From Dactylorhiza incarnata (taxonomy: Eukaryota > Streptophyta > Magnoliopsida > Asparagales > Orchidaceae), in assembly GCA_033032865.1 (NCBI GenBank), contig JAWHQI010000019.1:9838001-9902000 (forward strand): 64,000 bases of DNA. Reading direction: 5' to 3'. The notes under the pieces are model-generated. The model had not been told where the DNA came from. It made no database searches and saw only the letters and a program-made list of their open reading frames with translations. This document shows positions 21,283-33,042 of the stretch, one piece after another (the first letter of the stretch is position 1; the number at the start of each line of letters is the position of its first letter). Both the position numbers and the translations under genes were made by a program.

Positions 21283-21911
21283 TTTTCTTCACAAATACCA
21301 AATGCTTATGTTTACGGAATGAAATCTTATTCCCATTAACATAAGATCTTTATAATTTTAATTGGGTGCCTATGTTGACGAAATGAAATCTTATTCCCAT
21401 TGACATAAGATATTTTAGAACAAAATTACCAAGGATATGGAATAAGAGGTGGGTTTAGAAATTTCTAAAGTTTATAAATAAAGAAAATTTTTGAGAGCAA
21501 TTTTTAGTAGATTTAGAACATTCCTAAAGTTTCACAAGTTTGAAAAAATAATAATTAAAGTCTGAAGATGGTCTGCCAAAAAAATACAACATGAAGCTAT
21601 TTAGGGTAAACTTGAAGTAGTGCTAAAAATTTTGTTCTCTAATTAAATTAAAATTACTATGTGTTCTTTACAAGTAAAATTCCAAAGATCTAAATCTTAC
21701 AAACTATGATACAAATAAGAGTTTTGGCAAATCAAACATAATGAAAATGCTTATAAACAAACTCAAACTAGTTTTGAGAAATTAAAAGCTAAGTAGAGGT
21801 TTTATTATTATTATTTTGGATTTTTGGGTCATTTTATCATTTTTTGGATTTCGGGTTTTTTTCATCAAATTTTTTGGAGTTTTGGGAATTTGGAATTTTT
21901 TTTGGATTTTT

Positions 21912-22210
21912 CAAATTTATTTACAAAATATGAAATATTTTTTAGATTTTGGGTTTTTTTTAGATTTTTGTTTTTTATTTGGATTTTTGTTTTTTTTTTA
22001 TTTTTCAAATTTGTTTACAAAGTATGAAATATTTTTGGATTATTGGGTTTTTTAGAAAAAATTTTTGTATTTTTCAAATTTATTTATAAAGTATGAAATA
22101 TTTTTTTGATTTTGGGGGGTTTTTAGAATTTTTGGGGATTTTTCAAATTTAGTTACAAAGTATGAAATATTTTTGGATTTTTTAGATTTTTTTTTTGGAT
22201 TTTTCTAATT
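21912..22210 (-). repeat. T-rich tandem repeat, about 70-94 bp units
   Basis: The phrase CAAATTTATTTACAAAGTAT with small changes recurs at 21912, 22006, 22075 and 22144, each followed by GAAATATTTTT and a T-rich tail. Four units are seen. Confidence 0.8.
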
Positions 22211-22245
22211 TGTTTAATTTTCAAAATTTTGAAGAATGAAAAAAG

Positions 22246-22260
22246 ATACCCCCATACTTA
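22246..22260 (-). other. Internal PPT-like motif of Athila-like element C
   Basis: Minus strand TAAGTATGGGGGTAT, same as the 3' PPT at 20743, followed on its left by the T-rich repeats rather than an LTR. It lies about 200 bp from the end of integrase. Confidence 0.65.
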
Positions 22261-22469
22261 AAACCCAACATTGTCCACAATGTTGTAATTTAAGTATGAA
22301 GAAGCTTAAACCAAAATAAAGTTTGTACAAAAAAAATTAAAAGAGCGATACAAAAAGAACAATAAACCCTGCAAAAATAAAGTAGAAACAGAAAAGTAAT
22401 AAAAAATATTAGATAAATATGGGGTGCCTCCCACGAGCGCTTTGTTTATCGCCGCGTAGCTTGACTGAT

Positions 22470-23690
22470 TTTGCATTTTTAGAAATGGGGGAGGGGTATA
22501 GATTCGAGTTTACCGTCCACCAGATTGCCCGCCAAATAAAGTTTTAAATGGAGACCGTTGACTTTAAACTCACCTTTTTCCGGATGGGAGATAAGAACGT
22601 ACCCATATGGCCAAACCTCTTTGACTTCAAAGGGGCCGGACCATCTGGATTTTAGTTTACCTAGAAAAAGACGAGGGCGTGAATTATATAAAAGGACAAG
22701 ATCGCCCGGCGCAAATTATCTTAGAAATTTAATTTTTTGATCGTGGTAGAACTTAGAATGCTCCTTATAAAACTTATTACTCTCGTAAGTGTTTGCACGC
22801 CATTCATCGTGTTTGTTTAATTGGAATTTTCTACTCTCGGGGGCTAAGTCTAGATCGAGGTTTAAAAATTTTAAAGCCCAAAAAGCACGGTGCTCTAACT
22901 CTACCGGTAAATGGCACGCCTTGCCGTAGATTAATCCATAGGGCATTCAACCGATGGCGGTCATCTACGCCGTATGATACACCCACAGCGCGTCGTCGAG
23001 TTTTAGAGACCAATCTTTCCTATTCGTTGAAATGTTTTTTTCTAATATTCGCTTAATCTCTCTATTAAGTACCTCTAGTTGGCAGATTGTTTGGGGGTGA
23101 TAGGCAGTGGTGAGCTTATGCGTGACGCCATATTTAGATAAAGTTTTTGCAAACTGGGCGTTGCAAAAGTGTGTTCCCCTATCACTTACTATCGCGCGAG
23201 GCGTACCAAAGCGAGAAAATAATTTTTTTTAGAAAATTGATGACGATTCTCGCATTGTTAGTGGGGAGAGCTTGCGCTTCCGCCCACCTAGATACATAGT
23301 CGACCGCCACTAAAATATAGCGATTAGTATAAGAGGGAGGTAGGGGTCCTACGAAGTCAATGCCCCATAAATCGAAGATTTTGCATTCTAAATAAATTTT
23401 TTGGGGCATTTCGTCATGACGCGAGATGTTACCCGACCGCTGACAGCTATCGAACCTATGTACTCACGAAATTGTGAGCATCTTTAAAGAGAGTGGGTCA
23501 ATTAAAGCCTGCCTCTAGCTCTTTTTGCGCGGTCTGGTTGGCTTGATAATGCCCCCCGGCCGGCCCCTCGTGGCAGTGCCGTAATATTTGCACAACCTCC
23601 TCGCTTGAAACGCATCTTCGTACCACTTGGTTCACGCAGATGCAAAAGAGAAAGGGGTCTTCCCAAAAGTAATTTTTCAAATCAGAAAAG
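22470..23690 (-). pseudogene. Integrase of Athila-like element C, degraded
   Basis: Minus-strand pieces follow each other: zinc-finger region (23680-23498; VSSEEVVQILRHCHEGPAGGHYQ), catalytic core (23409-23182; [13 protein letters not shown] and [12 protein letters not shown]), and C-terminal part (22946-22716; [19 protein letters not shown], then a piece down to about 22470 reading HPEKGEFKVNG). Stops and frameshifts separate the pieces and part of the core between them is poorly preserved. The enzyme would insert the element in host chromatin. Confidence 0.8.
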
Positions 23691-23699
23691 CATTTCTTC

Positions 23700-25480
23700 T
23701 TTTATTGTTTTGAAAAGTGTTTTGGAAGGACCCGTGCAACTAAATAATTGGCGTGATCCACGAACCAAGGAGGGGAGACGTTTTTAAATTAGAAATAGTT
23801 AGGAGGCGCTCCTTGGGAAATATATAGTCTATGTTTGATTCGATGAGCGCTTCTGCGATGGGGCGATCTAAACGAGAGAGGTGGTAGGTCGCAAAATTTT
23901 CAGCCCCCTTCTTGTCCCGGATCTCTAAGTCAAATTCCTGTAAAAGGAGGATCTATCAAAGCAAGAGGGGCTTGGCGTCTACTTTTGATAATAAGTATTT
24001 GAGGGCGGAGTGGTCGGTAAAAATGATAATTTTAGAAAGCGTAATGTAAGGCCTAAACTTATCGATCCAAAAGATGACGACGAGAAGTTCATTTTCCATC
24101 GTCGTGTAATTAGCTTGTGCAGCTGTGAGCATTCGAGAAGCGCATTATATGGGATGAAAATAATTATTAACACGTTGGCCTAGTACGTCTCCCAATGCGA
24201 TATCGCTCACATCGCACATAATTTCAAACTGAATGGACCAATCTGGCGCCACCAGAATGGGAGAATTGATAAGTTTTTCTTTTATAAAATTAAATGACTC
24301 TACGCAGGCGGGATCAAAAATAAAAGGAGATTCCTTCTCCAGGAGGTGGGTTAGCGGTTTCGTTATTTTGGAAAATTTTTGAATAAACCGCCTGTAAAAA
24401 CCCGCATGGCCAAGAAAACTCCTAATTGATTTTATACTTGAAGGTGTTGGGAGTTTTTCAATTATTTTGACCTTGGCCTTATCTACCTCCATCCCTCTAG
24501 CGAAAATCTTGTGGCCGAGAACTAAACCTTCCTGGACCATAAAATTACACTTTCCCAGTTTAAAACTAGGTTCGCGTCTTCACATCTTTGGAGGACTCGA
24601 TCTAGATTTTGTAAGCAGTTAGAAAAGGAGCTCCCGAATACAGAGAAGTCATCCATAAAGAATTTCATTATGTCTTTTACGAGTTCCCCAAAGATCGCTA
24701 GCATACATCGTTGGAATATAGCCGGCGCATTGGAGAGGCCAAACATCATCCTTCGATATACGAAGGTGCCGAAGGGGCACGTAAAAGTTGTTTTCTCCTG
24801 GTCTTCGGGGAGATAGGAATTTGAAAAAACCACGATAAACCATCGAGAAAACAATAATATGGATGACCTGAAAGTCGCTCCAAAATCTGATCGATAAACG
24901 GTAATGGGAATTGGTCCTTCTAGGTGGCATCGTTTAACTTTCGGTAGTCGATGCACACCCGTCAACCCGTAACAGTATGGGTTGGGATTAATTCATTGAT
25001 TTGATTGCCCACTGCTGTTAAACCGCCCTTCTTTGGCATGACATGTATGGGGCTAACCCATGTACAATCCAATATATGGTAGATAATCCCCGCATCCAAG
25101 AGTTTTATGACTTCAGCCTTTACGACATCCCATATATTCGGGTTAAGTCATCGCTGAGGTTGGATGGTTTTGCGGGAATTATCTTCTAAGAATATTTTGT
25201 GCATGCAAAAAGAGGGGTTTATCCCCCTAATATCAGAAATCTATCATGCAATTGCATGGCGATGCTTAGATAAAACCTCCACCAATTCGGAGGTTTCTAA
25301 ATCATTTAAAGTGGAAGAAATAATAATGGGAAGTTTTGAATTTTCGACTAGAAAAGCGTATTTTAAATGGTCGGGGAGTTGTTTATGCTCCAAGACCTGG
25401 GGTTCTTCATAAGATGTGGTGATTTTTAAATCTTTAGAATTCAAAGGTTCGAAAGGCGAATCTGGCGGCCATTTTGAAAG
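23700..25480 (-). pseudogene. Reverse transcriptase-RNase H of Athila-like element C, degraded
   Basis: From the right: a pre-RT stretch LPDHLKYAFL...LPIIISSTL (25340-25250), a broken fingers region, the palm with FMDDFSVFG (about 24660; the two Asp are kept) and the connection region FLGHAGFYRRFI. RNase H follows with FTDHSALKYLLSK and EFDLEIRDKKGAEN near 24030-23880. There are at least five stops or shifts. The order RT-RH-IN is standard for Ty3/gypsy. Confidence 0.8.
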
Positions 25481-25482
25481 TC

Positions 25483-25516
25483 CTCTGATATCAGTTGAAA
25501 GTAACCTATGATACCA
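25483..25516 (-). other. Copia primer binding site with a duplicated copy
   Basis: Minus strand TGGTATCATAG (25516-25506) resembles the initiator tRNA-Met primer site TGGTATCAGAG. Just beyond it a second, weaker copy (CTGATATCAGAG, 25494-25483) follows another LTR-end-like TTTCA. Each copy is preceded by TTTCAA, so about 23 bp of LTR end plus primer site are tandemly duplicated. Directly beyond is Athila RT. Confidence 0.6.
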
Positions 25517-26584
25517 ATTGAAAGTGAGGTTAGAACTTAAAGTCACTCGAGAGGGGGGTGAATAGAGTATTAAAAAGTTTTTCACTTATTTTATAGCGGA
25601 ATTAAAATAGTGATATTTATATGTGTATAACAGAGTGCGTTATAAAAACAAAATAAAAACAAAGCACATCACAGTACAGAAAATCACACAAACACAGAGT
25701 ACACAAGGATTTATAGTAGTTCCCCAATAAACATGGGTACATCTACTCTTCTACCACCCTTTGTAGGATTCCACTAGATTTTTGATCAGCTGCCCTATCA
25801 CCAATGGATTTTTGATCAGGTGTCCAAACACCAATGAGCTTTTGATCAGGTGCTCAAACCAACCACAAGTTGATGATCAGGTGCCATGCCACCAAAGGGG
25901 TTAACTTTTGAAGGGAGTTAGAGCCCTGTATAGAATGGAATAAAGAGGGTTATGAAGTTCTTCTCTATCAATAATCTGAGAGAAGACTAGTGGAATATGT
26001 TGATGTAAAGCTCCCCCTATCTGATAGAAAATAGTTGACAGTTGAGGAAGGAGCTTTCTCTTGAATGTAGATCTTCCTTGATAGCTGATGAATCTGGGAG
26101 ACAAAGGTTCCTCAGATTATTTGTTGCTCTTGAATATTTGAACTTGCAGCAGAATACTGAGAGAATAATGTTGATGTTCTCAGAGATTGAGAGAGCTGCT
26201 GCTTGAGGAAGATGAAGATCTGAAAGCCTTTTCTTTTCTTCCTGTATTTCTCTCGACTGTTTCTTTCTCTTTCTTATTGCTGTTGTCTGTAATACTGATT
26301 TTTTTTCTTTTGAGAATATATCTCTGATTTTGAATTTCAAATCCTCTGAATAAGGAATAGAATAATCAGGAGGATTATTTCTTGGAACTGCAAGCAAGAC
26401 TTTAATTCCTTTTCCTTTTCCAATACGCCAAACGGCTATTTTCTCGGGAGAAGACAATGGAAAGGAATAAATAATTGGAAGGATAAAATCCTTGACTTAT
26501 CTGGGATAATAGATCCATTGCTGAAAGTTGATCTGAGATCAGAGAATAGAATATAACTGATTTGTCTGAAAACATGAAGCTGAA

Positions 26585-27005
26585 GAGAAATTTCGTCGAC
26601 CTGAGAACTGAGTTCGTCGAACAGAATGTTGGATTTCGTCGAACTGAACATCTGTTGCTGATTCGTCGAACGCAGACTGGAATTCATCGAGCTCAAGTTG
26701 GAGTTCGTCGAACTGAGAGATAAACTGCTAAATCTGGCTGGAATAATTGAATTTGTCGATCTGAATGTTTAGTTCGTCGACCGCTGAAACTTGGCAAATT
26801 CGTCAACCGCTGAGACTGGGCAAATTCGTCGACCGCTAAGACTGGGCAAATTTTTCGACTGTTGATACTGGGCAAATTCCTCGACCACTGAGACTGGGCA
26901 AATTCATCGACCGCTGAGACTGAGCAAATTCATCGACCGCTGAGACTGATCAAATTCATCGACCGAGAGCAAGACGTTCGTCGAACGCTGAATGCATTTC
27001 GTCGA
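26585..27005 (-). repeat. TTCGTCGAAC motif cluster in LTR D
   Basis: Copies of TTCGTCGAAC, TTCGTCGACC and close variants occur about 16 times (26594, 26608, 26635, 26664, 26703 and onward, 26992, 27000). Nine central bases form an odd palindrome. The cluster is in the U3 half of the LTR. No clear TATA box is seen next to it. Confidence 0.8.
26795..26976 (-). repeat. 26-bp minisatellite within LTR D
   Basis: Seven units of 26 bp starting with CAAATTC at 26795, 26821, 26847, 26873, 26899, 26925 and 26951. Each carries one TCGACC motif, so the motif cluster has partly grown by tandem duplication. Confidence 0.9.
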
Positions 27006-27137
27006 ACGCAGAACCTTAACTTTTCCTAAGTTCTAACAGCCCAAAACCTTGACCCTTAGACTATACAATGGGTTCAACTTAGTCTTAGTCAACAGATAGT
27101 GATCCTAGCCCAAATCTGTAATAAGGTTGTTCCAACA

Positions 27138-27152
27138 ATCTCCCCCTATTTG
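27138..27152 (-). other. Polypurine tract of copia element D
   Basis: Minus strand AAATAGGGGGAGAT against the TGTTGG end of LTR D. The same tract is found in element I (50591-50604). Several further GGGGGAGAT copies occur within 27660-27810. Confidence 0.85.
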
Positions 27153-28167
27153 GGTTAGGACACTATTTGACAAAACTCAAATAATAAAATAAACAACAAA
27201 ACAACAGAGCATATATATCTGACAGATTTTAAACATTTCAGCAGATATAAAATATTATACTCTGAGTTTTGAAATTTTACAATGAAAACAGAAGATAAAA
27301 ACAAATAATCAGAACCTTTTGTCTTTCTCTGAAGGAGGCTTGAATGTGATTTGCCTTTCAAATTCTTGCTTTCTGAATTCTGAATTCCTTGCCTTCAGCT
27401 TTCTGAATTTGTTTATCTGAACTGAATCTGTCATATCTCAAACTGTATTTTTCAGCTTTTTCTTTTGTTGATCTTAAATGTAGCAATAACTGAATTGTTT
27501 TGTTGAATCTGTAATATCTGAATTATTTCTGAATCTGCATATGTATTTGGCAAATCTGAATCTTCAAACTGAAATAAAAACTGCCGTGAGCTTCTTCAAA
27601 TAACTGAAACCTATCATAAAGGGGCTTCTTCATCAACTGAATGATTTTTGCTTCTTCATACAGCATCTCCCCCTGAAACTTGAGTTTCTACAAAAACATC
27701 TCCCCCTATCAAAAAGGAGAGCATCTCCCCTAACAAAAAGGAGTTTCTTCAAAATATCTCCCCCTATCAAAAGAAGCTTCTTCAAAACATCTCCCCCTAC
27801 CTAGTTTCAGGAAGACCTGGAGCTAGGCCCCTAGAAGAAGGGACAGTTGAATAGGAGGTAGGGAAGGATGCAATTTTTTGAAGAAATATTGCCATTGTTC
27901 CTGCAAAAAAAAAATAGAGATCAAGTGCAAAGGAAATGGAAAGGGAAGCAATTCTATAGGCATACAGTTAAAATGAAATAAAAGATTTGATTATAAGGAA
28001 AGATCAGAAACATAGGCTTCATCAAAACTGGGTTCGATGAAAAATAAATTTTCGTCGATCTCAGTTCGACGATCTTGATGACTTCGTCGATCTCCGTTCG
28101 ACCAAAGATCAAATTTCGTCGACCTCTGTTCGACGAAATGATGGGATAAGTAGAAAATTTAATATTT
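27153..28167 (-). other. 3' untranslated region of copia element D
   Basis: No ORF. It holds five or more CATCTCCCCCTA-type phrases between 27660 and 27805, which on the transcribed strand are repeated PPT-like purine tracts, and another TTCGTCGA cluster at 28029-28136. Confidence 0.65.
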
Positions 28168-29100
28168 TTAGTTGATTGAATCTCCATCTATCATTTCTAG
28201 CTGATTTATAAAAAAGATATGTTTCTTTTCAACCAAGGGTTTGGTGAAAATATCAGCTCTTTGTAAGTCAGTAGGAATAAATTGTAGGCAAATTTTATTT
28301 TTATCCACATTATCTCTGATAAAGTGGTGCCTAATTTCTATGTGTTTTGTCCTACTATGGAGTACTGGATTTTGTGCTATAGATATTGCACTAGTGTTGT
28401 CACAAAATATAATTGATTTATTTAGATTGATACCATAATCTAGAAGTTGATTTTGTATCCACAATATTTGTGAACAGCAACTGCCTGCAGCAAAATATTC
28501 TGCTTCAGCTGTTGATGTAGACACAGATGTTTGTTTCTTACAAAACCAAGACACAAACCGATCACCAAGAAACTAGCATGTTCCTAATGTGCTTTTCCTG
28601 TCTACTCTGCATCCAGCATAATCAGAATCTGAGAATCCAGTTAATTCAAATTCTGAAGCTGTTGGATACCGGAGTCCTAGATTTGGACAACCCTTTATAT
28701 ATCTCAAAATTCTTGTTAATAAAATTAGGTGAGATTCTTTGGGGTTAACTTGGATCCTAGCACAAATACATGTAGCAAACATTATGTCAGGCCTACTAGC
28801 TGTTAAGTAAAGTAATGAGCCAACAATTGCTCTATATACTTTATGATCAACAGGTTTCCTTGATTCATTAGTGTCAACAACAACATTGGAGGGCATGGGT
28901 GTTTTCATGGTGGAAGCATCAGACATACCAAATCTTTTCACTAATTCCTTAACATACTTGGATTGTGATATGAATATGCCATTTGGAGTTTGCTTCACTT
29001 GAAGACCAAGAAAGTAAGATAACTCACCCATACTACTCATTTCAAATTTAGATCGCATCAGGTCAGAAAACCTTTTGCATAGATTTGAATCAGTAGAGCC
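28168..29100 (-). pseudogene. RT C-terminus and RNase H of copia element D
   Basis: One minus-strand frame from the cut at 29100 to the stop at 28168, with an in-frame TAG at about 28571. It has MGELSYFLGLQV, the copia RT thumb region, YRAIVGSLLYLTASRPDI, GFSDSDYAGC (first RH Asp), STAEAEYFAA (RH Glu), FCDNTSAI (RH Asp) and RTKHIEIRHHFIRD. These are typical Ty1/copia (SIRE/Tork-like) signatures. The upstream RT palm, integrase and gag are missing because element F inserted at 29101. Confidence 0.9.
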
Positions 29101-29419
29101 TGTTGGATCTGTAGGCGCCCTTAGAGGGGGGGGGTGAATAAGGGTATTAAGATTTTCGAAATTATTTAGAGAAATTAAATGCTTTTATGTAGGAATAAGT
29201 GAAAATCATTTTGCACGAATCAGAGATAAAGAAACAAACATATTTTTATTGATCATTAACTTGAAATAAATGTGATTACAAAAACTTTTCCCAATAACGC
29301 ATGGAAATAGGCGAACAATGAAAACTCTTTTGGTTTTCTATACCGACCCTTCTCTTAAGGACCGGTTGGCTTTAGCCTATCTCTCACTAGACAAGGCCTC
29401 AAGCCACTCTAGCCCATCC
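29101..29419 (-). repeat. 3' LTR of copia element F, left piece
   Basis: Begins TGTTGGATCTGTAGG, as in LTRs E. It is cut at 29419, where a second LTR of the same family starts; the LTR resumes at 37977. It interrupts the RT of element D after GAGCC. Confidence 0.88.
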
Positions 29420-31184
29420 TATTGGATCTGTAGGCGCCCTTAGAGGGGGGGTGAATAAGGGTTTTAAAAACTTTAAACTTTAATAGAAATCTTTTGATAT
29501 TTTATGTTGAAGTAAGTTAAATCAAGAGTAAAGAGATTGGAATAATGAAATCAATTTTATTAAACATGAAAAGGAATGATTATCATTAATAAACTTGATT
29601 ACAAAATTCGACTTCAGTGACGCTAGAAATCAAAGTGAATAATGAAAGACTATTTTCATTTTCTATACCGACTCGTATCCCCACAAACCAGTTGGCTTTA
29701 GCTGATCTCTCCCCAGATACGGCCTCAAGCCGCTCTAGCCAATCTATCACCAAAAAGGCCTCGAGCACCCCCTAGATCTACTCCCTAGACCTAGTCGACG
29801 TGTGGTGAATTCCTCCCTAAGTCCTACCTAGACCTAGTCACCGTGTGGCGATTTCCCCTAGTCCCCGCAAGGCCCTAGTCGCCGTGTGGCGAGTTCCTCT
29901 ATCAAACAAAAGATAAAAGGTTACAATAAGAATTTAAAACAAAACACAAACTAAAAACACCCTCAAAAGAAGAACTTGATGTTGATGTAGATGTGATCGC
30001 ATTGGTCTTCAAGTTCTTTGCATTCACGAACGTTGATGGAGTTCTTCGGGATGCTTGGAGAAGGCTCTCACGAGTACTCTGAATATATGGCTTCTATTCC
30101 TTCTGTCTCAGCAAGCAACAACGGAGGAGGCGGGTGTCTATTTTAGATTCAGCCACTACCGCCTGCGGTAGTACTACCGCCCCGCGGTAGCCATATTAGG
30201 CAAATGAGCAGTCACCGATTGTGGCAGATTAGGCAACTTTTGACTGCCAAACATAGAGCACCGACTAATGCGTCGCGGTAATGCTAACGCCCCGCATTAA
30301 TGATATTTCCTTCCTTCAGCCATAATCTTCTTCCAATCTGCTCCTTAATCAACAGCAGACGGGATGTTTCCAAAAAGCTACCGCCGGGCATTAGACCTAA
30401 CGCTCTGCGATAGTACATGCCAAACATAGCGACCCGTCAACATTCCTTTTTCTCCACTGTTTCCTTAACGTCAAATGTTTCCATTTCTGCTAGCGCCAGC
30501 GATAGTGCTAATGCTCCGTGGTAGAGCACATTTCTTTTCGTCGGGCGCATCTTTGTCGAACCGGCCTCATATTTCGTCGATCGAATTTCCGTTGAACGGG
30601 ATTCATCTTTCGTCGATCGCAAATTCGTCGAACGCAGTGATAAGCATTTCATCGAGCGCAGCCTTCATTTCGTCGATCGAATACTAGCGCCATCGGTAGT
30701 TGTAACGGACCGCGGTAGAGCACTTCGTCGAGCGCATCTTCGTCGAACGCTGCCTTCATTTCATCGACCTCCATTTTGTCGATCGCTAGCGCCAGCGGTA
30801 GTTCTAGCGCACTGCGGTAAAGCATGCATTTCGTCGAGCGCAGCTTTCATTTCATCGAGCGCCAGTTCACCGAATGCCAGTTTGCATCTCAGCGGTTTCT
30901 CTTCTCAGTGGTTTCTTCTCAGCGGTTCATTAGTGCTAGCGCCAATGGTAGAGATAATGTGGCGCGATAGAGCATTCAGATCTTCTCTGCGGTTTCTTCT
31001 CAGCGGTTCGTTAGTGCTAGCGCTAGTGGTAACGTTAACGCGGCGCGGTAGCAGCAACAAAACACAACACCATGGATATATGGAAGCACAGAATCCTGCA
31101 TACTATAAACACAAAACAGGTATGATCAAATACAATATGATTTGTTATTGTCAAACCAAGAGATGCGGAAATCATGTTCCAACA
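29420..31184 (-). repeat. 3' LTR of copia element E
   Basis: Starts T(A)TTGGATCTGTAGG and ends TTCCAACA next to the PPT. It carries the eight-unit CTAGCGCC...GCGGTAG array (about 30166-31056) in U3 and aligns along its length with 36202-37976. Confidence 0.92.
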
Positions 31185-31200
31185 CACTCCCCCTTTTGAT
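31185..31200 (-). other. Polypurine tract of copia element E
   Basis: Minus strand ATCAAAAGGGGGAGTG against the LTR end; same tract as in F and H. Confidence 0.85.
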
Positions 31201-32801
31201 AATAACAAATCCCATCCCCTTAGAAAGAAATAATTCAATTGATAGGAATTTGTGTTTATAATAGAGAACTAGTATGAAAATTAGGCATGTTCAAATGCTC
31301 CCCCTAAATGAATTCTCCCCCTAAGTGAATGCTCCCCCTACAACAAAACTTCCTATGAACTTGACTCCCCAAAACATGTTAATTTCTTTCAAAGTTATTC
31401 TCCCCCTTTTGGTATTATCAAAAGAGGGTGGAGAGGTAGTCCAATAAAAAGTGTGCAATAACTGTGTAGAGAGGGAATGATCATGATAAAGAGTGAAACG
31501 CTTAGGAAAAAATACAATTGATAGGAGAGAAAAGAAAGAAATATGAATAGTTTTTCATAAAAAACTACTTGTTGGGACAACGTATTCATGATCGAGCGTA
31601 CAAGTAGTAAAGAGGTGGAAAGCATGAAGAAATATATTTTTGAAGAGAACATCTATATAAGAATGGTGAAGCATAGTAGATGATTAAGAGTTTTAGGTAT
31701 AATAAAATTAGATGTTGTAGCAATTTAAGTACACAAAGGATTTTGCTTTATAAAAGTTTTAAGCACAAAAAAAGGTAAGGATTTCCAAATAACCAATCTA
31801 CCCAGACAATATGTCTACACCCTAGCCCCGTACTAAGTGACGTATGGGCATGAGGAGCTGCATAATTGCCGTAGGTTGGGGTGTTAGTCCCATATGAAAA
31901 CACTAGACAAAACTTAACCTAGCACTCTTTCCCCCCAGTGCCTCGCAAGGCCCCACTAGAACCCTCCCCGATTAAGGACAAGACATGACTAGAGATATGG
32001 TTATCTAATGTCTACAACCCTACGCCCCCGCTATGGTAAGATATGAAGTCATGGATAATAATTATTGGAAACATTTAAGCGTTTTAAATCTAATGATGAG
32101 TTCATAGCTTATGGATTTATATTTTTATTTGAATTTAGTAAACAAACAACTCACATAGCTATTTTGAAATCCCTTAATGAATCAGAGATTTAGCACTACA
32201 ATATATTCATGTTGAGAGCAACCAATATAGATTTTACCAAGCAAGTCTACCATTTGTAAAAAAAAGGAATTTTGATATTTAAGACTTTGATATAAGCATG
32301 AAAGCGCAAGGTAAAAATATATGGTGATGATGATGCGGAAGAATTATAGAAATACAAGAAAACATCTTTTATAAACATGACGATTCATAAGAAGATATAT
32401 GAGTTAAATTTCAAAAATGAAGATGTTTTTTGTAAATCATTTTGCATTTAATATCTTTAATTTTGACAATAAAGTAACCAAGCATGAAATAATGTTTTCA
32501 AAGAGAAATTACTACAACGTTATATTAATTTACAAATTCAAAACATACAAAACATTGTAGAGATCATGCTAAGTTATCTAGTGCATTTCATAAATAAAGA
32601 GTAGTATAGAATTTGCATTAGGATACAATACTCACGAGAAGAAGTGTTATGGAAGATAATGATGTGCACATAAGTGTATTTTGAGTAGAGTAAACACATG
32701 TTTTAATCAAAAATACACGAAATATGTAAAGTAAAGAGCATAATAAAATACAAATAATTTTACTTCCACACACTTCAATGCACACAAAAAATGTACAACT
32801 A

Positions 32802-32862
32802 CCAAGGTGCTTTGCACACACAATGCTCATTAAGACTTATCAGGGTGCAAAGTAGTGCTTGG
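32802..32862 (-). ncRNA. Stem-loop 1 in the element E 3' UTR
   Basis: 61 nt with outer arms CCAAG/CTTGG and an 8-bp inner stem CTTTGCAC (32810-32817) with GTGCAAAG (32845-32852) closing a 27-nt loop that contains CATTAAGACTTATCAG (plus-strand reading). The loop is nearly identical in the copies at 32982, 40231 and 40395. RNA function is inferred from this pattern. Confidence 0.6.
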
Positions 32863-32981
32863 GGGATCACATATATAATTTTATTTTAATGTTAAGACTA
32901 GTGATCCGGTGTACTTAAGAGTGAGTGGTTTTTATTTTGAAAGAAACATATGGTTTGCACAAGATACTTTACTATTCTTTC

Positions 32982-33042
32982 CAAGGTGCTCAACCTCACA
33001 ACGCTTATTAAGACTTATCAGGAGGTTCAAGTAGTGCTTGGT
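32982..33042 (-). ncRNA. Stem-loop 2 in the element E 3' UTR
   Basis: 61 nt with the same outer arms and loop as stem-loop 1, but the inner stem is AACCTC (32993-32998) with GAGGTT (33023-33028). Both sides of the stem changed together compared with copy 1. Confidence 0.6.

Larger units (their letters stand above)
20761..22440 (-). other. Non-coding 3' region of Athila-like element C
   Basis: AT-rich, no ORF of substance. It contains a TA microsatellite (21231-21280), a T-rich tandem repeat (21912-22210), a second PPT-like motif (22246-22260) and beside it a 20-nt palindrome CAACATTGT/ACAATGTTG at 22266-22285. Athila elements often carry an envelope-like gene here; none is recognisable. Confidence 0.65.
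18940..25480 (-). mobile_element. Athila-like element C, 3' part
   Basis: In minus orientation the order is RT, RH, integrase, long 3' region, PPT and 3' LTR. Gag, protease and the 5' LTR are absent; the sequence breaks near 25480, where copia primer-site and LTR sequence begins. Many stops and frameshifts in pol show an old copy. Athila is assigned from the RT/integrase wording ([42 protein letters not shown]). Confidence 0.85.
25519..27137 (-). repeat. LTR of copia element D (SIRE-like)
   Basis: Right end TTCCAACA at 27137 abuts a PPT, so for the element on its right this is the 3' LTR. On its left is a primer site, as beside a 5' LTR; the LTR may be shared by two tandem or recombined copies. 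A GAGGGGGGTGAATAG phrase near 25549 corresponds to the same place in LTRs E, F and I. Confidence 0.75.

Noticed and set aside
21816..22055. Phe/Trp-rich ORFs that look like membrane peptides
   Set aside because: They are translations of T-rich tandem repeats without start context.
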